Part shown: positions 8,165 through 16,873 of the stretch, in pieces
Layout: the number at the start of each line of letters is the position of its first letter
Numbering within the stretch: position 1 is the first letter of the stretch
DNA from: Phocaeicola_A sp964481755
GTDB taxonomy: Bacteria; Bacteroidota; Bacteroidia; Bacteroidales; Bacteroidaceae
DNA length: 64,000 bases
Assembly (NCBI GenBank): GCA_964481755.1
Contig: CAYZVH010000001.1
Location: forward strand, 9,757-73,756
Direction: 5' to 3'
Program-made: the position numbers and the translations under genes
Notes under the pieces: generated by a model
Databases searched by the model: none
The model's input: only the letters and a program-made list of their open reading frames with translations
What the model was told of the DNA's origin: nothing

Positions 8165-8974
8165 ATGAAATCGATTTTGGAAAACCGTCCCGAGTTGGCT
8201 CGGGAAGTAAACAAAGTGGCCGAAGTGGCCGGATACTTGTGGCAGAAAGGCTGGGCTGAGCGCAACGGCGGCAACATCACTGTCAACATCACCGAGTATG
8301 TGGACGATGAGATTCGCCAAATGCCAGCCATCAGCGAACCCAAAGAGATTGGCGCTACACTGCCTAACCTAAAGGGTTGCTACTTCTACTGCAAAGGTAC
8401 AAACATGCGTATGCGCGACTTGGCACGCTGGCCGATGGACAACGGCAGCATCATCCGCATCCTGGACGACTGCGCCCACTACGTGATTATCGCCGACAAA
8501 CCTGTGCGCCCGACCTCTGAGTTGCCGTCGCACTTGAGCGTACACAACTACCTCATCGGCAAAGGCTCACCCTACAAAGCATCGGTTCACACCCACCCTA
8601 TCGAACTGGTAGCACTAACACACTGCAAGAAGTATCTGGAGAAAGACGTGGCTACACGCATGCTGTGGAGCATGATTCCGGAGACGAAGGCATTCTGTCC
8701 GCGCGGCTTGGGCATCATCCCCTACAAGTTGCCTAGCTCGGTAGAATTGGCCGAGGCTACCATCAAGGAGTTGGCCGACTACGACGTAGTGATGTGGGAG
8801 AAGCACGGCGTGTTCGCTGTAGACTGCGACGTGATGCAGGCCTTCGACCAGATTGACGTGCTCAACAAGTCTGCCCTCATCTATATCGCCGCCAAGAACA
8901 TGGGATTCGAGCCCGAGGGAATGAGCGACGAGCAGATGAAAGAGATGAGCGTAGCCTTCAACTTGCCCAAATAA
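8165..8974 (+). CDS. rhaD: Rhamnulose-1-phosphate aldolase
   Basis: A 269-residue class-II aldolase/adducin-family enzyme that splits rhamnulose-1-phosphate into dihydroxyacetone phosphate and L-lactaldehyde. Visible are NGGNITVNI near the N-terminus, the zinc-binding VHTHPIELVALTH block and WEKHGVFAVDCDVMQAFDQID with the third zinc histidine. It ends the operon: a strong terminator follows at 9021-9059. The lactaldehyde reductase (rhaO/fucO) and the AraC-type activator rhaR, which follow these genes in B. thetaiotaomicron, are absent here. Confidence 0.95.
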   Translation: MKSILENRPELAREVNKVAEVAGYLWQKGWAERNGGNITVNITEYVDDEIRQMPAISEPKEIGATLPNLKGCYFYCKGTNMRMRDLARWPMDNGSIIRILDDCAHYVIIADKPVRPTSELPSHLSVHNYLIGKGSPYKASVHTHPIELVALTHCKKYLEKDVATRMLWSMIPETKAFCPRGLGIIPYKLPSSVELAEATIKELADYDVVMWEKHGVFAVDCDVMQAFDQIDVLNKSALIYIAAKNMGFEPEGMSDEQMKEMSVAFNLPK

Positions 8975-9020
8975 GCACAAGGCGAAACGATAGACGCAAC
9001 GCTCCCATCGAGCGTATATA

Positions 9021-9059
9021 GTATAGGCGGGAAGATGTCATTCATCTTTCCGCCTATAC
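9021..9059 (+). terminator. Terminator after the rhamnose operon
   Basis: A 17-base-pair stem (9021-9037 with 9043-9059) with a single G-U type mismatch and a five-base loop, followed by TTATTATATA. It also lies downstream of the convergent gene ending at 9100, so it may serve both directions. Confidence 0.85.
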
Positions 9060-9099
9060 CTTATTATATATAGGTACTCCATTAAGGGAGTGCCCCAGT

Positions 9100-11625
9100 T
9101 TACTCCTTCGTCACACGGTCTATAGCCTTTATCGTGTAATCAGCCTGATACTTATCCATCTGCGAAGAGAGCATCGACTTTGTCTTCACCAGCAGCGAAC
9201 GCACTTTCTGCAGCTTCTCCAACAAGATGGGGGTAAGGTCGGTCGTCGGGTAATAGTCGATAGACGTCACAGGGCCCATGACCTTACTCTCCGCCTCATC
9301 CTGCTCATCCGCTACAGAGGCAATCTGTGCCTCGCCGTGTTCCAGTTTGGACTTGTTAATGCTGGAAAGCATTTCGCTTTGGGTGATGAGATAGGTGACC
9401 AGCGTATGTGCGCACTGTAAATCCTCAGTGGTAGGTTTGCGACCGGCTTTCACCGTACGGAAGCAACAGTCGATGATGTCGTCCAGCAAGTCACTCTGCG
9501 TATAAGGTTTGTCCGCATGATGGATGCTCATATCCATATAGGGCAACTTATAGCCCATCGTCAACTGTAGAGGGAACTGCTTACGTCTCACCCACCCTGC
9601 CACATCGGAGCTAGGGCTGGCGGAGTAGAAGAACTCCGGATTGCTGTTGAGCCACGAGGCATCGTTCAGCTCGGTGAAGACAGCCTTCACGGCCTCCCGT
9701 TGTTTATCACGGGGAACAGCACGCGTCAGGGGTGTCTGTTGCACATCCTGTCCCATATACTCGTCGAAATAGACGCCACCGATGAAGGCAGTCACCGTCT
9801 GCAACAGACTGAAGTAATCGTTGATGACAAACTCGGGGAACAGTTCGCGATAGCTGTCGGGCAGTTCACTGTAAACAGTCCACTCGGGCGCATGCTTCGC
9901 CAAGTAACGATAGTGTTGCATCATGTTGCGTGCTGCCTGCAGCGGGTCGCTACTCATATCGAAATTCTGGCAACGTGGGTCAGAGGCGTAGCGGAAAGCC
10001 CTTCTACCATAGAAGTAACGTTCATCGCCTACGTGGCTCTTCACCCATTGTCGCAAGGTGTCTTCCGGCACATTTGGGGTGTAGAGGTACTTCACCACAA
10101 AGTCGTCGTACACGCCGGGATGGTTGTAGGTGAGCACTACCCCTTTCTCCTTGTCGCCGGGCATAGCCACATAGTTGTAAATCTGTCCGTCCATCACGGA
10201 GGCGGAGATGCCGTACTTTTGGGTAAACTCAGGCGAGCGGAGTTGCTCGGGAGTGTAGGCAGCCGAACCAGCGAGGTTCGTAGTGAGTCCCAACGCATGA
10301 CCGAAGGCCGTGAGCATGCGTGCTTGCAGAATCTCGGCCAAGAGGTCGTCGGGCAGGTCGTAGCAACGGTAGCGTTCATCGGTCTCGGCCATCTTGCAGA
10401 TACCGTAGCGGCGCACATCCTCGGCCAAGTTACGGGGCACGTAGATGTGTGTGCTCAGTATCTCACCCGTCCGCGGGTCCACGGGGGAGGAGAAGGTCAC
10501 CGTCTGGCTATTGCTGTTGGCGAAGTGGATGATATTCTCCAACGGGTCCGCCGCACTGAAGGTGGAGTCGTTGGGGAAGGGAAGCAACCGGATGGGTCGT
10601 CCGAGTCCGGCCTTGTCGAAGGAGTCGTTCCATCCCTCGGCAACACGCCGTATCGCTTCGGTCCACGAAGCTGAGAGCAGGCTGTCCACATAGAAGGTAA
10701 TGGTATCGCCCGGAGTGAAGTTCCGTCGGTCGGCATAGTAGCCCTCCTTCACCTGCTCCAGGTTGCGGTAGTCATTGTACTTCACCATGTGGGTGCCCAC
10801 CGCAGCATTGGCTTCACGGGGAGTCATGCACTGGTCGTCAGCGGGCAACAGGGTCAGCAGGGTCTGCAACGTACCTTGGAAAGCCGGTTTGTCTGAGAGC
10901 TCACCCATGAAAGAGCCATTGATGGACAGCTCACCTGTAACCGATTGCTCCAGACAGACGCAACGGCGAAAAGCCTTCACACCCGTGAGGAATGAGAGTG
11001 ATCTCTTCAAGGAGCACGATTTCACTTTCGCGCCCACATCATAGGGAATACCTTCGGGGTCGAACACCTCTTTATTAGAGGCATTCAGGAAATCCGACAC
11101 TTCCACCAACACAGCGGTGGAGTCGTTGTTCCAAGCTTCGATAGACGCTGTGCGGAAGACGGCGCTGGCTCCGGAGAGCGCAAAAGCCTTCGGTGTGGTC
11201 TGGTCGCCTTCGGATACACGGTAATTGACCTTAGGTTGACAGAATGTGAGCAGCGTGTCGGCCCGGTTGACAGAGAATACCAGCTGTTCGTTTACATTGC
11301 GGCCTACCATCAGCGGAAGGTTGGCCTCCACGATGCTCGACGACATGAGGTATACACGTCCTAGGTTACGCACGGGAAACTCCGCATAGACTTTGCCATC
11401 GTAGAGGAAGAGCGAGAGGTCTTGCTGCTGTGCCAGTGTCAACTTATCCTTCTTCTTGAAGATTTTCGAATAAGGCCGTGAGGCATCCGCCGAGTCTTTA
11501 GCCACATCGGTCGTCTTTGCCTTGGCCGACTTCTTCTGTCGGCGTGCCTCGGCAGGCTGAGCGAACATGAACGCCAACCCGACGACCACCGCAAGGCAAG
11601 TAAATATCGTTTTGTTCTGTTTCAT
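9100..11625 (-). CDS. Metalloprotease-family lipoprotein or secreted protein with lost active site (pseudoenzyme)
   Basis: An 841-residue exported protein of the DUF5118-DUF5117-DUF4953 family (zinc-dependent metalloprotease annotation). The start at 11625 (MKQNKTIFTCLAVVVGLAF, signal peptide) is preceded by a clear AAGGAG ribosome site; the longer frame would overlap the upstream gene. It is a paralogue of the gene just upstream (11636-14236), sharing for example LRSPEFTQKYG. Where the paralogue has HEVGHCLGLMH, this protein has TAFGHALGLTT (10275-10311): the first and third zinc histidines and the catalytic glutamate are all replaced, only the middle histidine remains. It is therefore very probably catalytically dead but otherwise full length, suggesting a binding or chaperone role beside its active sister. 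Last gene of the SusC/SusD operon. Confidence 0.85.
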   Translation of the reverse strand: MKQNKTIFTCLAVVVGLAFMFAQPAEARRQKKSAKAKTTDVAKDSADASRPYSKIFKKKDKLTLAQQQDLSLFLYDGKVYAEFPVRNLGRVYLMSSSIVEANLPLMVGRNVNEQLVFSVNRADTLLTFCQPKVNYRVSEGDQTTPKAFALSGASAVFRTASIEAWNNDSTAVLVEVSDFLNASNKEVFDPEGIPYDVGAKVKSCSLKRSLSFLTGVKAFRRCVCLEQSVTGELSINGSFMGELSDKPAFQGTLQTLLTLLPADDQCMTPREANAAVGTHMVKYNDYRNLEQVKEGYYADRRNFTPGDTITFYVDSLLSASWTEAIRRVAEGWNDSFDKAGLGRPIRLLPFPNDSTFSAADPLENIIHFANSNSQTVTFSSPVDPRTGEILSTHIYVPRNLAEDVRRYGICKMAETDERYRCYDLPDDLLAEILQARMLTAFGHALGLTTNLAGSAAYTPEQLRSPEFTQKYGISASVMDGQIYNYVAMPGDKEKGVVLTYNHPGVYDDFVVKYLYTPNVPEDTLRQWVKSHVGDERYFYGRRAFRYASDPRCQNFDMSSDPLQAARNMMQHYRYLAKHAPEWTVYSELPDSYRELFPEFVINDYFSLLQTVTAFIGGVYFDEYMGQDVQQTPLTRAVPRDKQREAVKAVFTELNDASWLNSNPEFFYSASPSSDVAGWVRRKQFPLQLTMGYKLPYMDMSIHHADKPYTQSDLLDDIIDCCFRTVKAGRKPTTEDLQCAHTLVTYLITQSEMLSSINKSKLEHGEAQIASVADEQDEAESKVMGPVTSIDYYPTTDLTPILLEKLQKVRSLLVKTKSMLSSQMDKYQADYTIKAIDRVTKE

Positions 11626-11635
11626 ATCCGTCTCC

Positions 11636-14236
11636 TTATTTAATACTACTCTCAATGATGCGCAACAGGTAGGTGTAGTGGGCACGGTCCTGTGCCGTTC
11701 CACTCTGTTGCTTACTCTTCACCAGCTGATGTACTTTCTGCAGGTAGGCATACATATCGGCCACTGTCAGTGAGGGAGTGTTGGAGAATATCTCACGCGG
11801 AGATTGCTCGAAGCCACCGACCGGTTTCACAGCATCGGTCCCTGCCAGGGTCGGCAGTTCCAAGTGCGTAGGTTGCTGGCACGAACAGAGTGAGTGAAAA
11901 TGGATGTCACAATCCGCGAGCGACAGGCTGTTCACTCCCTTGGGCAACTTGAATCCACTGTTCTGTATCAAGTGCGTCAGGTAGTCCTTCTGCAACCTCT
12001 TCTCGCTATCGGTAAGCGTACGTCCCTGCACCGTGGGTTTCCATACGAAGTCGTAGACCATCTTCAGCGCCTCATCGGGCTGCAGACTATTCTCGCCAAT
12101 CTTGTTGTAGCAGGAGACTACGAGCGGTGCGGAGAAGATATACTGCGACACATACTTCTGCAACGACTGCTTGGGCGAACCAGAAAGGGAAATCTTGCTG
12201 AGCACCTCTTTGTTGTCTATCCAATCGAGGTCGGAATAGAGGGTAAAGAGATACTCGAGTGCCTCTTTCTGACGCTTCTTGTCCAGTCCACGCAAGCGGG
12301 TCTGTCCGTCGCCGTCCTTCACTTCGTTGAGGTAATAGCCACTCACGTTGCTGGCTACGTGGACGGTGTAAAGGGCATATTGGTTGACCATATTGTCCAG
12401 AATGGTCGCGCGGCAGGTCATGTCTTCATCCTTACCTTCGAGCCACTGGTTGAGGTTGGCCATAATGTACTTGAGGTTCTTCACTCCATACTTGGTAGCC
12501 TCCACGGCATTGTCGCCCAGGTCCTCGTTCATATTGCGCGGATCGGCAAACGGGTTGGTAAACTGTTGCTTGCCATAGCGATAGACTGGACTCTTCTGGA
12601 TGGAGTCGGTAATCCACTGGGTCATGTACTTCTCCTCTTCCTGCAACGTCATGTCGAGGCAAGGGGTATAGCCCCACTTGATGGCGTACCGGTCGTACAC
12701 GCCGAAGCGGGGAGGTGTCAGTTTCACGCCTCGTTCCTTGTCGCCCGGCTGTGCCACATAGTTGAAACGGGCATAGTCCATGATGCTGTAGGTGGTGCCG
12801 TACTTCTGTGTGAACTCCGGCGAGCGCAGCTCCTCCACCTTCACGTTGTTGGAGGCACCCATGTTGTGCATCAGTCCGAGGCAGTGACCCACTTCGTGGC
12901 CTATGACGTAGCGGATAGCATCGCCTAGGATGGCTTCGGGCAGCTGATAGCCACGCACGTCCTTATCGGCGGCAGCTGTCTGCACGAAGAGCCAGTTGTT
13001 GATGAGCTTCACGAAGTCGTGGTAGACATAGACCGAAGCCATCAGTATCTCGCCACTGCGGGGGTCAACCCACGAGGGTCCCATAGCGTTCTTGATGCTG
13101 ATAGGTGCGTAACGGATGCAGCTGTACTTGATGTTGTCGGGATCGAACGAGGGGTCGTCGGTGGGGAAGTCCTTCGCCACCACGGCACCGCGCAGGCGGC
13201 ATTCCTCCTCGAACACCTGCGACCACATGTTCACGGCTTCCATAATGTAAGGTCTCCACTTGGCAGGGAAGGTATTATCCACATAGAAGACCACGGGTTT
13301 CACCACGTCCACCACCTCGCCACGCTTCCATGCGGCGGAGTCTTTCGGTTGCAGGTCCCAGCGGTTGGTATAGTACACCGGCTTGGACGCATGCGGAGCG
13401 GGGTTGTATTGCTCACGTTCCGTCACGAAGTAACCGATGCGGTAGTCCGCCATGCGGGGGCGGTAAGGCTCCGGCTTCAGGAGCATGATGCTGCGTGTCA
13501 TCTCTGCCGTGAAGGGCTTGTCCTTCAGCACCTGCGCGCCGCTGCGGTCCGACAGCGAGAAGGTGTAGTTGAGCGAGCTCTTCACCGACACGTTGTCGTC
13601 GAAGGCTTTCACGTCCACCAAGTAAGAGTTCTCCGCTTTATAGTTCTCGGTACGGGTGTAGCTCGAGGCATAATTGGAGTTCGAGTCGAAGGGAGTCATA
13701 CGTTGGTTGTCGCTCACGAAGAACGAGGTCATGTCGAACACCACAGCCGTGGAGTCCTTGTTCCATGCCGCAATCTTCTGGTTGGTGAGTATCACGTCCA
13801 CGTGACTCTTCTGCAGCGCCACGTCAATGGCGGCATCGGAGGTGACATAGTCAGTGTTCACCTCACGCAGCTGCACCTTATCCTTGGTGCGCGTGAACTT
13901 CACCAGCAACGGTTCGGTCGGTTTGGAGCCGACTATGCCATTGCCGTTGTCGGACACGTTGGACACCGTGGAGCCGATGAGCATCTCCTTGCCGAAGAGC
14001 GACAACGGCAGTTCGAAATAAACTTTTCCATCAATCTGGTGGAGTGTGATGAAGCCATTCTCCACCTTGTGCTTCTTGTCGAAGAGCTTTTCATAATCTG
14101 TTTTCTTGGCCACAGTGTCGGTGGTCTCTGTCTTCTTTTTCTTCTTAGAGAAGATGCGGAGAGGACGCCCTGCCTCAGCCACCGAGCTGAGGCAAAGCGC
14201 CATCGCAGACATTAAAATTAGGAATCGAGTTTTCAT
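11636..14236 (-). CDS. Zinc-dependent metalloprotease (DUF5117/DUF4953 family)
   Basis: An 866-residue secreted protein with signal peptide (MKTRFLILMSAMALCLSSVAEA) and the extended zinc motif HEVGHCLGLMH (12866-12898), followed by the SIMDY Met-turn, so it is a metzincin-type peptidase. The domain order appears to be DUF5118 near the N-terminus, DUF5117, then the DUF4953 catalytic region. It follows the PKD-like lipoprotein by 39 bases and precedes its inactive paralogue by 10 bases. In this operon it is likely to cut proteins or peptides for uptake through the SusC/SusD pair; the substrate is unknown. Confidence 0.9.
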   Translation of the reverse strand: MKTRFLILMSAMALCLSSVAEAGRPLRIFSKKKKKTETTDTVAKKTDYEKLFDKKHKVENGFITLHQIDGKVYFELPLSLFGKEMLIGSTVSNVSDNGNGIVGSKPTEPLLVKFTRTKDKVQLREVNTDYVTSDAAIDVALQKSHVDVILTNQKIAAWNKDSTAVVFDMTSFFVSDNQRMTPFDSNSNYASSYTRTENYKAENSYLVDVKAFDDNVSVKSSLNYTFSLSDRSGAQVLKDKPFTAEMTRSIMLLKPEPYRPRMADYRIGYFVTEREQYNPAPHASKPVYYTNRWDLQPKDSAAWKRGEVVDVVKPVVFYVDNTFPAKWRPYIMEAVNMWSQVFEEECRLRGAVVAKDFPTDDPSFDPDNIKYSCIRYAPISIKNAMGPSWVDPRSGEILMASVYVYHDFVKLINNWLFVQTAAADKDVRGYQLPEAILGDAIRYVIGHEVGHCLGLMHNMGASNNVKVEELRSPEFTQKYGTTYSIMDYARFNYVAQPGDKERGVKLTPPRFGVYDRYAIKWGYTPCLDMTLQEEEKYMTQWITDSIQKSPVYRYGKQQFTNPFADPRNMNEDLGDNAVEATKYGVKNLKYIMANLNQWLEGKDEDMTCRATILDNMVNQYALYTVHVASNVSGYYLNEVKDGDGQTRLRGLDKKRQKEALEYLFTLYSDLDWIDNKEVLSKISLSGSPKQSLQKYVSQYIFSAPLVVSCYNKIGENSLQPDEALKMVYDFVWKPTVQGRTLTDSEKRLQKDYLTHLIQNSGFKLPKGVNSLSLADCDIHFHSLCSCQQPTHLELPTLAGTDAVKPVGGFEQSPREIFSNTPSLTVADMYAYLQKVHQLVKSKQQSGTAQDRAHYTYLLRIIESSIK

Positions 14237-14275
14237 GTAAGGTTCAGAGTTTGTATTAGTAAGCTGCCGTGCGGA

Positions 14276-15952
14276 TTAGTAACCCGTCGTACAGAAGTCG
14301 AGTATCTTTCCAAATCCGGTATAGGTGAGTGCCTTGGTGGCATCCAGTTTGCCGGTACCTATCTGTGTCATGGGAACAACTGAAACTGATCCTTCGTAGG
14401 TTCCTTTCTGTTCGGCTACCATCACGGCCCTCTTGTTCAGCTCCAGTTCCTCCACGGCAGCGCCTTCGTCCAGTTTGCCTACAGCACTGTAGTCGGTCAT
14501 GTAGGTTCCCTGACAGTAGAGTTTCGCCTTGGAGATAGAGGCTCCTGTGCTGACGGTATAGACAGGCGTTGTGTTTACAATAGCCGTGGAGCCTGCGAAG
14601 TTGATGGCATAGATAGCCTTGGCCGTTGCCACATAGAGGATAGACTGGTCTACAGCGAAGAAGACGCTCACAGCCTCATCCAGCAGAGATTTTCCTTCCG
14701 CAGGAATCTCGTAGCGCATGCGGGCACTAGCGGGCACTTCCTCCTTGATGGTGGTGATGCTGGTAACATTCCAGTCATCGTCATATTCGTACTCGTACTC
14801 ACCCTCCTCGTAACGGACGAAGGTGTAGATGGAATAGTCGCCCGTCGTCTTGTCCTTCATCACGAAGGCAGGGGTGTTTCCGTCCGTCGTCTGTCCGGCA
14901 GCGATGGCTGTCAGTCCAGGCACGTTGGCAGGGTCGAAGAAGGTGTTCGCTGCCAAGTCGGTACCATACGAGGTCAGTGTACTACCGCTTTCATAGACAA
15001 AAGCGCCTTTGTCGGCATCGTACCACATCACTATTTGGTCGTACACATCGAATGAAGTGGCTGCCATCACCACACCATTGTCGATGGTGTACTGGCTGGC
15101 CGAGGCGTCGTACCATCCGAAGTTGCTATAGTTGATGCCGTTCACCGAATAGATGTACTGATTGGTATTCATGTAGAGCAGCTGATTGGCAGAGAAGATG
15201 TTCACCACCTTCAGTCCTTCGGGAAGATAGGTAACGAGGCCACCCGTGGTGAGTCGGGCCGTTTGCGAATACTTCTCGGTATTGAACACTGCCGCATCGC
15301 CTTCGGAAGTCACGGCAAAGAGGTTGTTGACGTGTGTCAACACGACGTTGCCCTGTGACTTATAGGAGAGGCTTGTCATCAGTTGGTCGAAGGGTTCGCC
15401 GTTGGCTTTGCTGAGGATGCCGTACGAAACCTTGTCGGCCTTGTCGCCATAGTTCACCGTCAGGTTCTTGCTCATGATGAGGTTGAGGTCGGAGGTCTTG
15501 TCGTCCTTCGTGTCGGACACCACGATACCGTCGAGGAAGGCGCTCTGCACAACCACCTTCCACAGTTTGGTGTATTGCAGGTCGCTGTTCTTCGTGTCGG
15601 TGACCGTCAGACGCAGGTAGTAGGGCTGCGTGGAGATGTCGTTGGTGATGGTCGCGTGGAGGTCGCGCTCCTCGCCCAAGGTAATCCACTCGGGATCGTT
15701 GTCTTTGGGCTCTTCGGTTATCTCCCACAGGTAAGAGAGTCCATCCTCGTTGTCGCCATCGCTGCGTGTCACCGAGGGAGTGATGTCCAAGTCTTCGAGG
15801 TAGCCCACATAGAAGGTGGTCGCCTCATCCGCTGTGGAGATGGCGACATCGGGCAATGTGCGTGTGGCAAGCGTGCTCTCGTCGTCGTAGCATGAGGTCA
15901 GCGACAAGAGGGAAGCCACCATAAATAATGAAAGTATGCTATTCTTTTTCAT
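14276..15952 (-). CDS. PKD-like domain surface lipoprotein
   Basis: A 558-residue lipoprotein: the signal MKKNSILSLFMVASLLSLTSC ends in a lipobox cysteine. The first 130 residues resemble the PKD-like family seen beside SusC/SusD genes (TPSVTRSDGDNEDGLSYLWEI, then YYLRLTVTDTKN). The rest looks like a beta-propeller-like region with repeated short strands (FAVTSEGDAAVFN, QYIYSVNGINY, SILYVATAKAIYAINF). Likely surface-exposed and working with the SusC/SusD transporter as an accessory binding protein. Function beyond that is not known. Confidence 0.8.
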   Translation of the reverse strand: MKKNSILSLFMVASLLSLTSCYDDESTLATRTLPDVAISTADEATTFYVGYLEDLDITPSVTRSDGDNEDGLSYLWEITEEPKDNDPEWITLGEERDLHATITNDISTQPYYLRLTVTDTKNSDLQYTKLWKVVVQSAFLDGIVVSDTKDDKTSDLNLIMSKNLTVNYGDKADKVSYGILSKANGEPFDQLMTSLSYKSQGNVVLTHVNNLFAVTSEGDAAVFNTEKYSQTARLTTGGLVTYLPEGLKVVNIFSANQLLYMNTNQYIYSVNGINYSNFGWYDASASQYTIDNGVVMAATSFDVYDQIVMWYDADKGAFVYESGSTLTSYGTDLAANTFFDPANVPGLTAIAAGQTTDGNTPAFVMKDKTTGDYSIYTFVRYEEGEYEYEYDDDWNVTSITTIKEEVPASARMRYEIPAEGKSLLDEAVSVFFAVDQSILYVATAKAIYAINFAGSTAIVNTTPVYTVSTGASISKAKLYCQGTYMTDYSAVGKLDEGAAVEELELNKRAVMVAEQKGTYEGSVSVVPMTQIGTGKLDATKALTYTGFGKILDFCTTGY

Positions 15953-15971
15953 TGTTCTCAGTTTTTATGAA

Positions 15972-16841
15972 TTAGTACTCACGGGCCTCCACAGGCTGAC
16001 CTTTCAGGTTTCCAGCATCGTGGAGCAGGGGCGTGCCGTGCTCCTCCTCATACTGCTTCAGCCAATCCTTCAGCATGGCCGCATAGGCTTTGTAGGAGTT
16101 GTCGCTATAAATCATATTGTAACGCGGCAGGTACTTGTAGCTCTTGTACGAGGCTGAATTGTACTTGTAGCCGTGTACACTGTAGTCGTCCCAGTCGTTC
16201 CACCCCGTAGCGGCCACGATGGCGCGCAAGGCATTGGGGCTGTAGCAAGCAAGACTCGTGGATATAAAGCTGGACATACCCTTGACGAGCATGTTGTACG
16301 TACGTTTAATGTTGTTGTGTGGCGGTTCGGGAATCTGGCTGTTCCACGAGAGGTGCGCCCAGACGTATTCGTCCGGTCCCTCGGCCAACTGGTCGTTACC
16401 CTTCAGCGAGATCCAGAGCTCGTAGGTCTCTGTACTCAGTTCCTCCGTGTTCTTGAGGTTCACCTTGATGTATCCGTACTTCTCGCCGGCGGGAATCACG
16501 GCCTCGGTAACCTCGTAGCTGCCTTCGGGGGCGGTGGAGGTCTCCTCTATCACGTAGCTCACCTGGCGGTCGTAGTCCACCGTCTTGCCTATCAAGGCCA
16601 AGGGGATGGAGTATTCGTATGAGCTTGCGAAGGAGTTTTCGATGAACGAGTAGCTCTCGAACACCGCCTCGTCGGAAGCCGAGTAGGTGTTGCCGCCCAT
16701 CGCGTTCTCGCTCTGGCTGAGCGAAGAGGCGAGGAAGCGCACGGCAGCCTTGTCCTCAGCGTATGTGTCGATGTCGTCCTTGTCGCACGCGGTGAGAGCA
16801 AAGAGGGCACCCAATGCAAATATGCCTATTATCTTTTTCAT
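15972..16841 (-). CDS. DUF4843 lipoprotein
   Basis: About 289 residues from the ATG at 16841 (MKKIIGIFALGALFALTACDKDD, a lipoprotein signal with lipobox cysteine); a slightly longer start at 16853 is also possible. The body fits the DUF4843 family, small surface lipoproteins encoded next to SusD genes. It sits 32 bases after the SusD stop and 19 before the PKD-like gene. It probably decorates the SusC/SusD complex at the cell surface. In B. thetaiotaomicron a comparable set of small lipoproteins is part of a peptide-binding SusCD complex (from memory: BT2261-BT2264). Confidence 0.8.
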   Translation of the reverse strand: MKKIIGIFALGALFALTACDKDDIDTYAEDKAAVRFLASSLSQSENAMGGNTYSASDEAVFESYSFIENSFASSYEYSIPLALIGKTVDYDRQVSYVIEETSTAPEGSYEVTEAVIPAGEKYGYIKVNLKNTEELSTETYELWISLKGNDQLAEGPDEYVWAHLSWNSQIPEPPHNNIKRTYNMLVKGMSSFISTSLACYSPNALRAIVAATGWNDWDDYSVHGYKYNSASYKSYKYLPRYNMIYSDNSYKAYAAMLKDWLKQYEEEHGTPLLHDAGNLKGQPVEAREY

Positions 16842-16873
16842 AATCAACTTCATTTTAATGGTTTGTCTACTGT

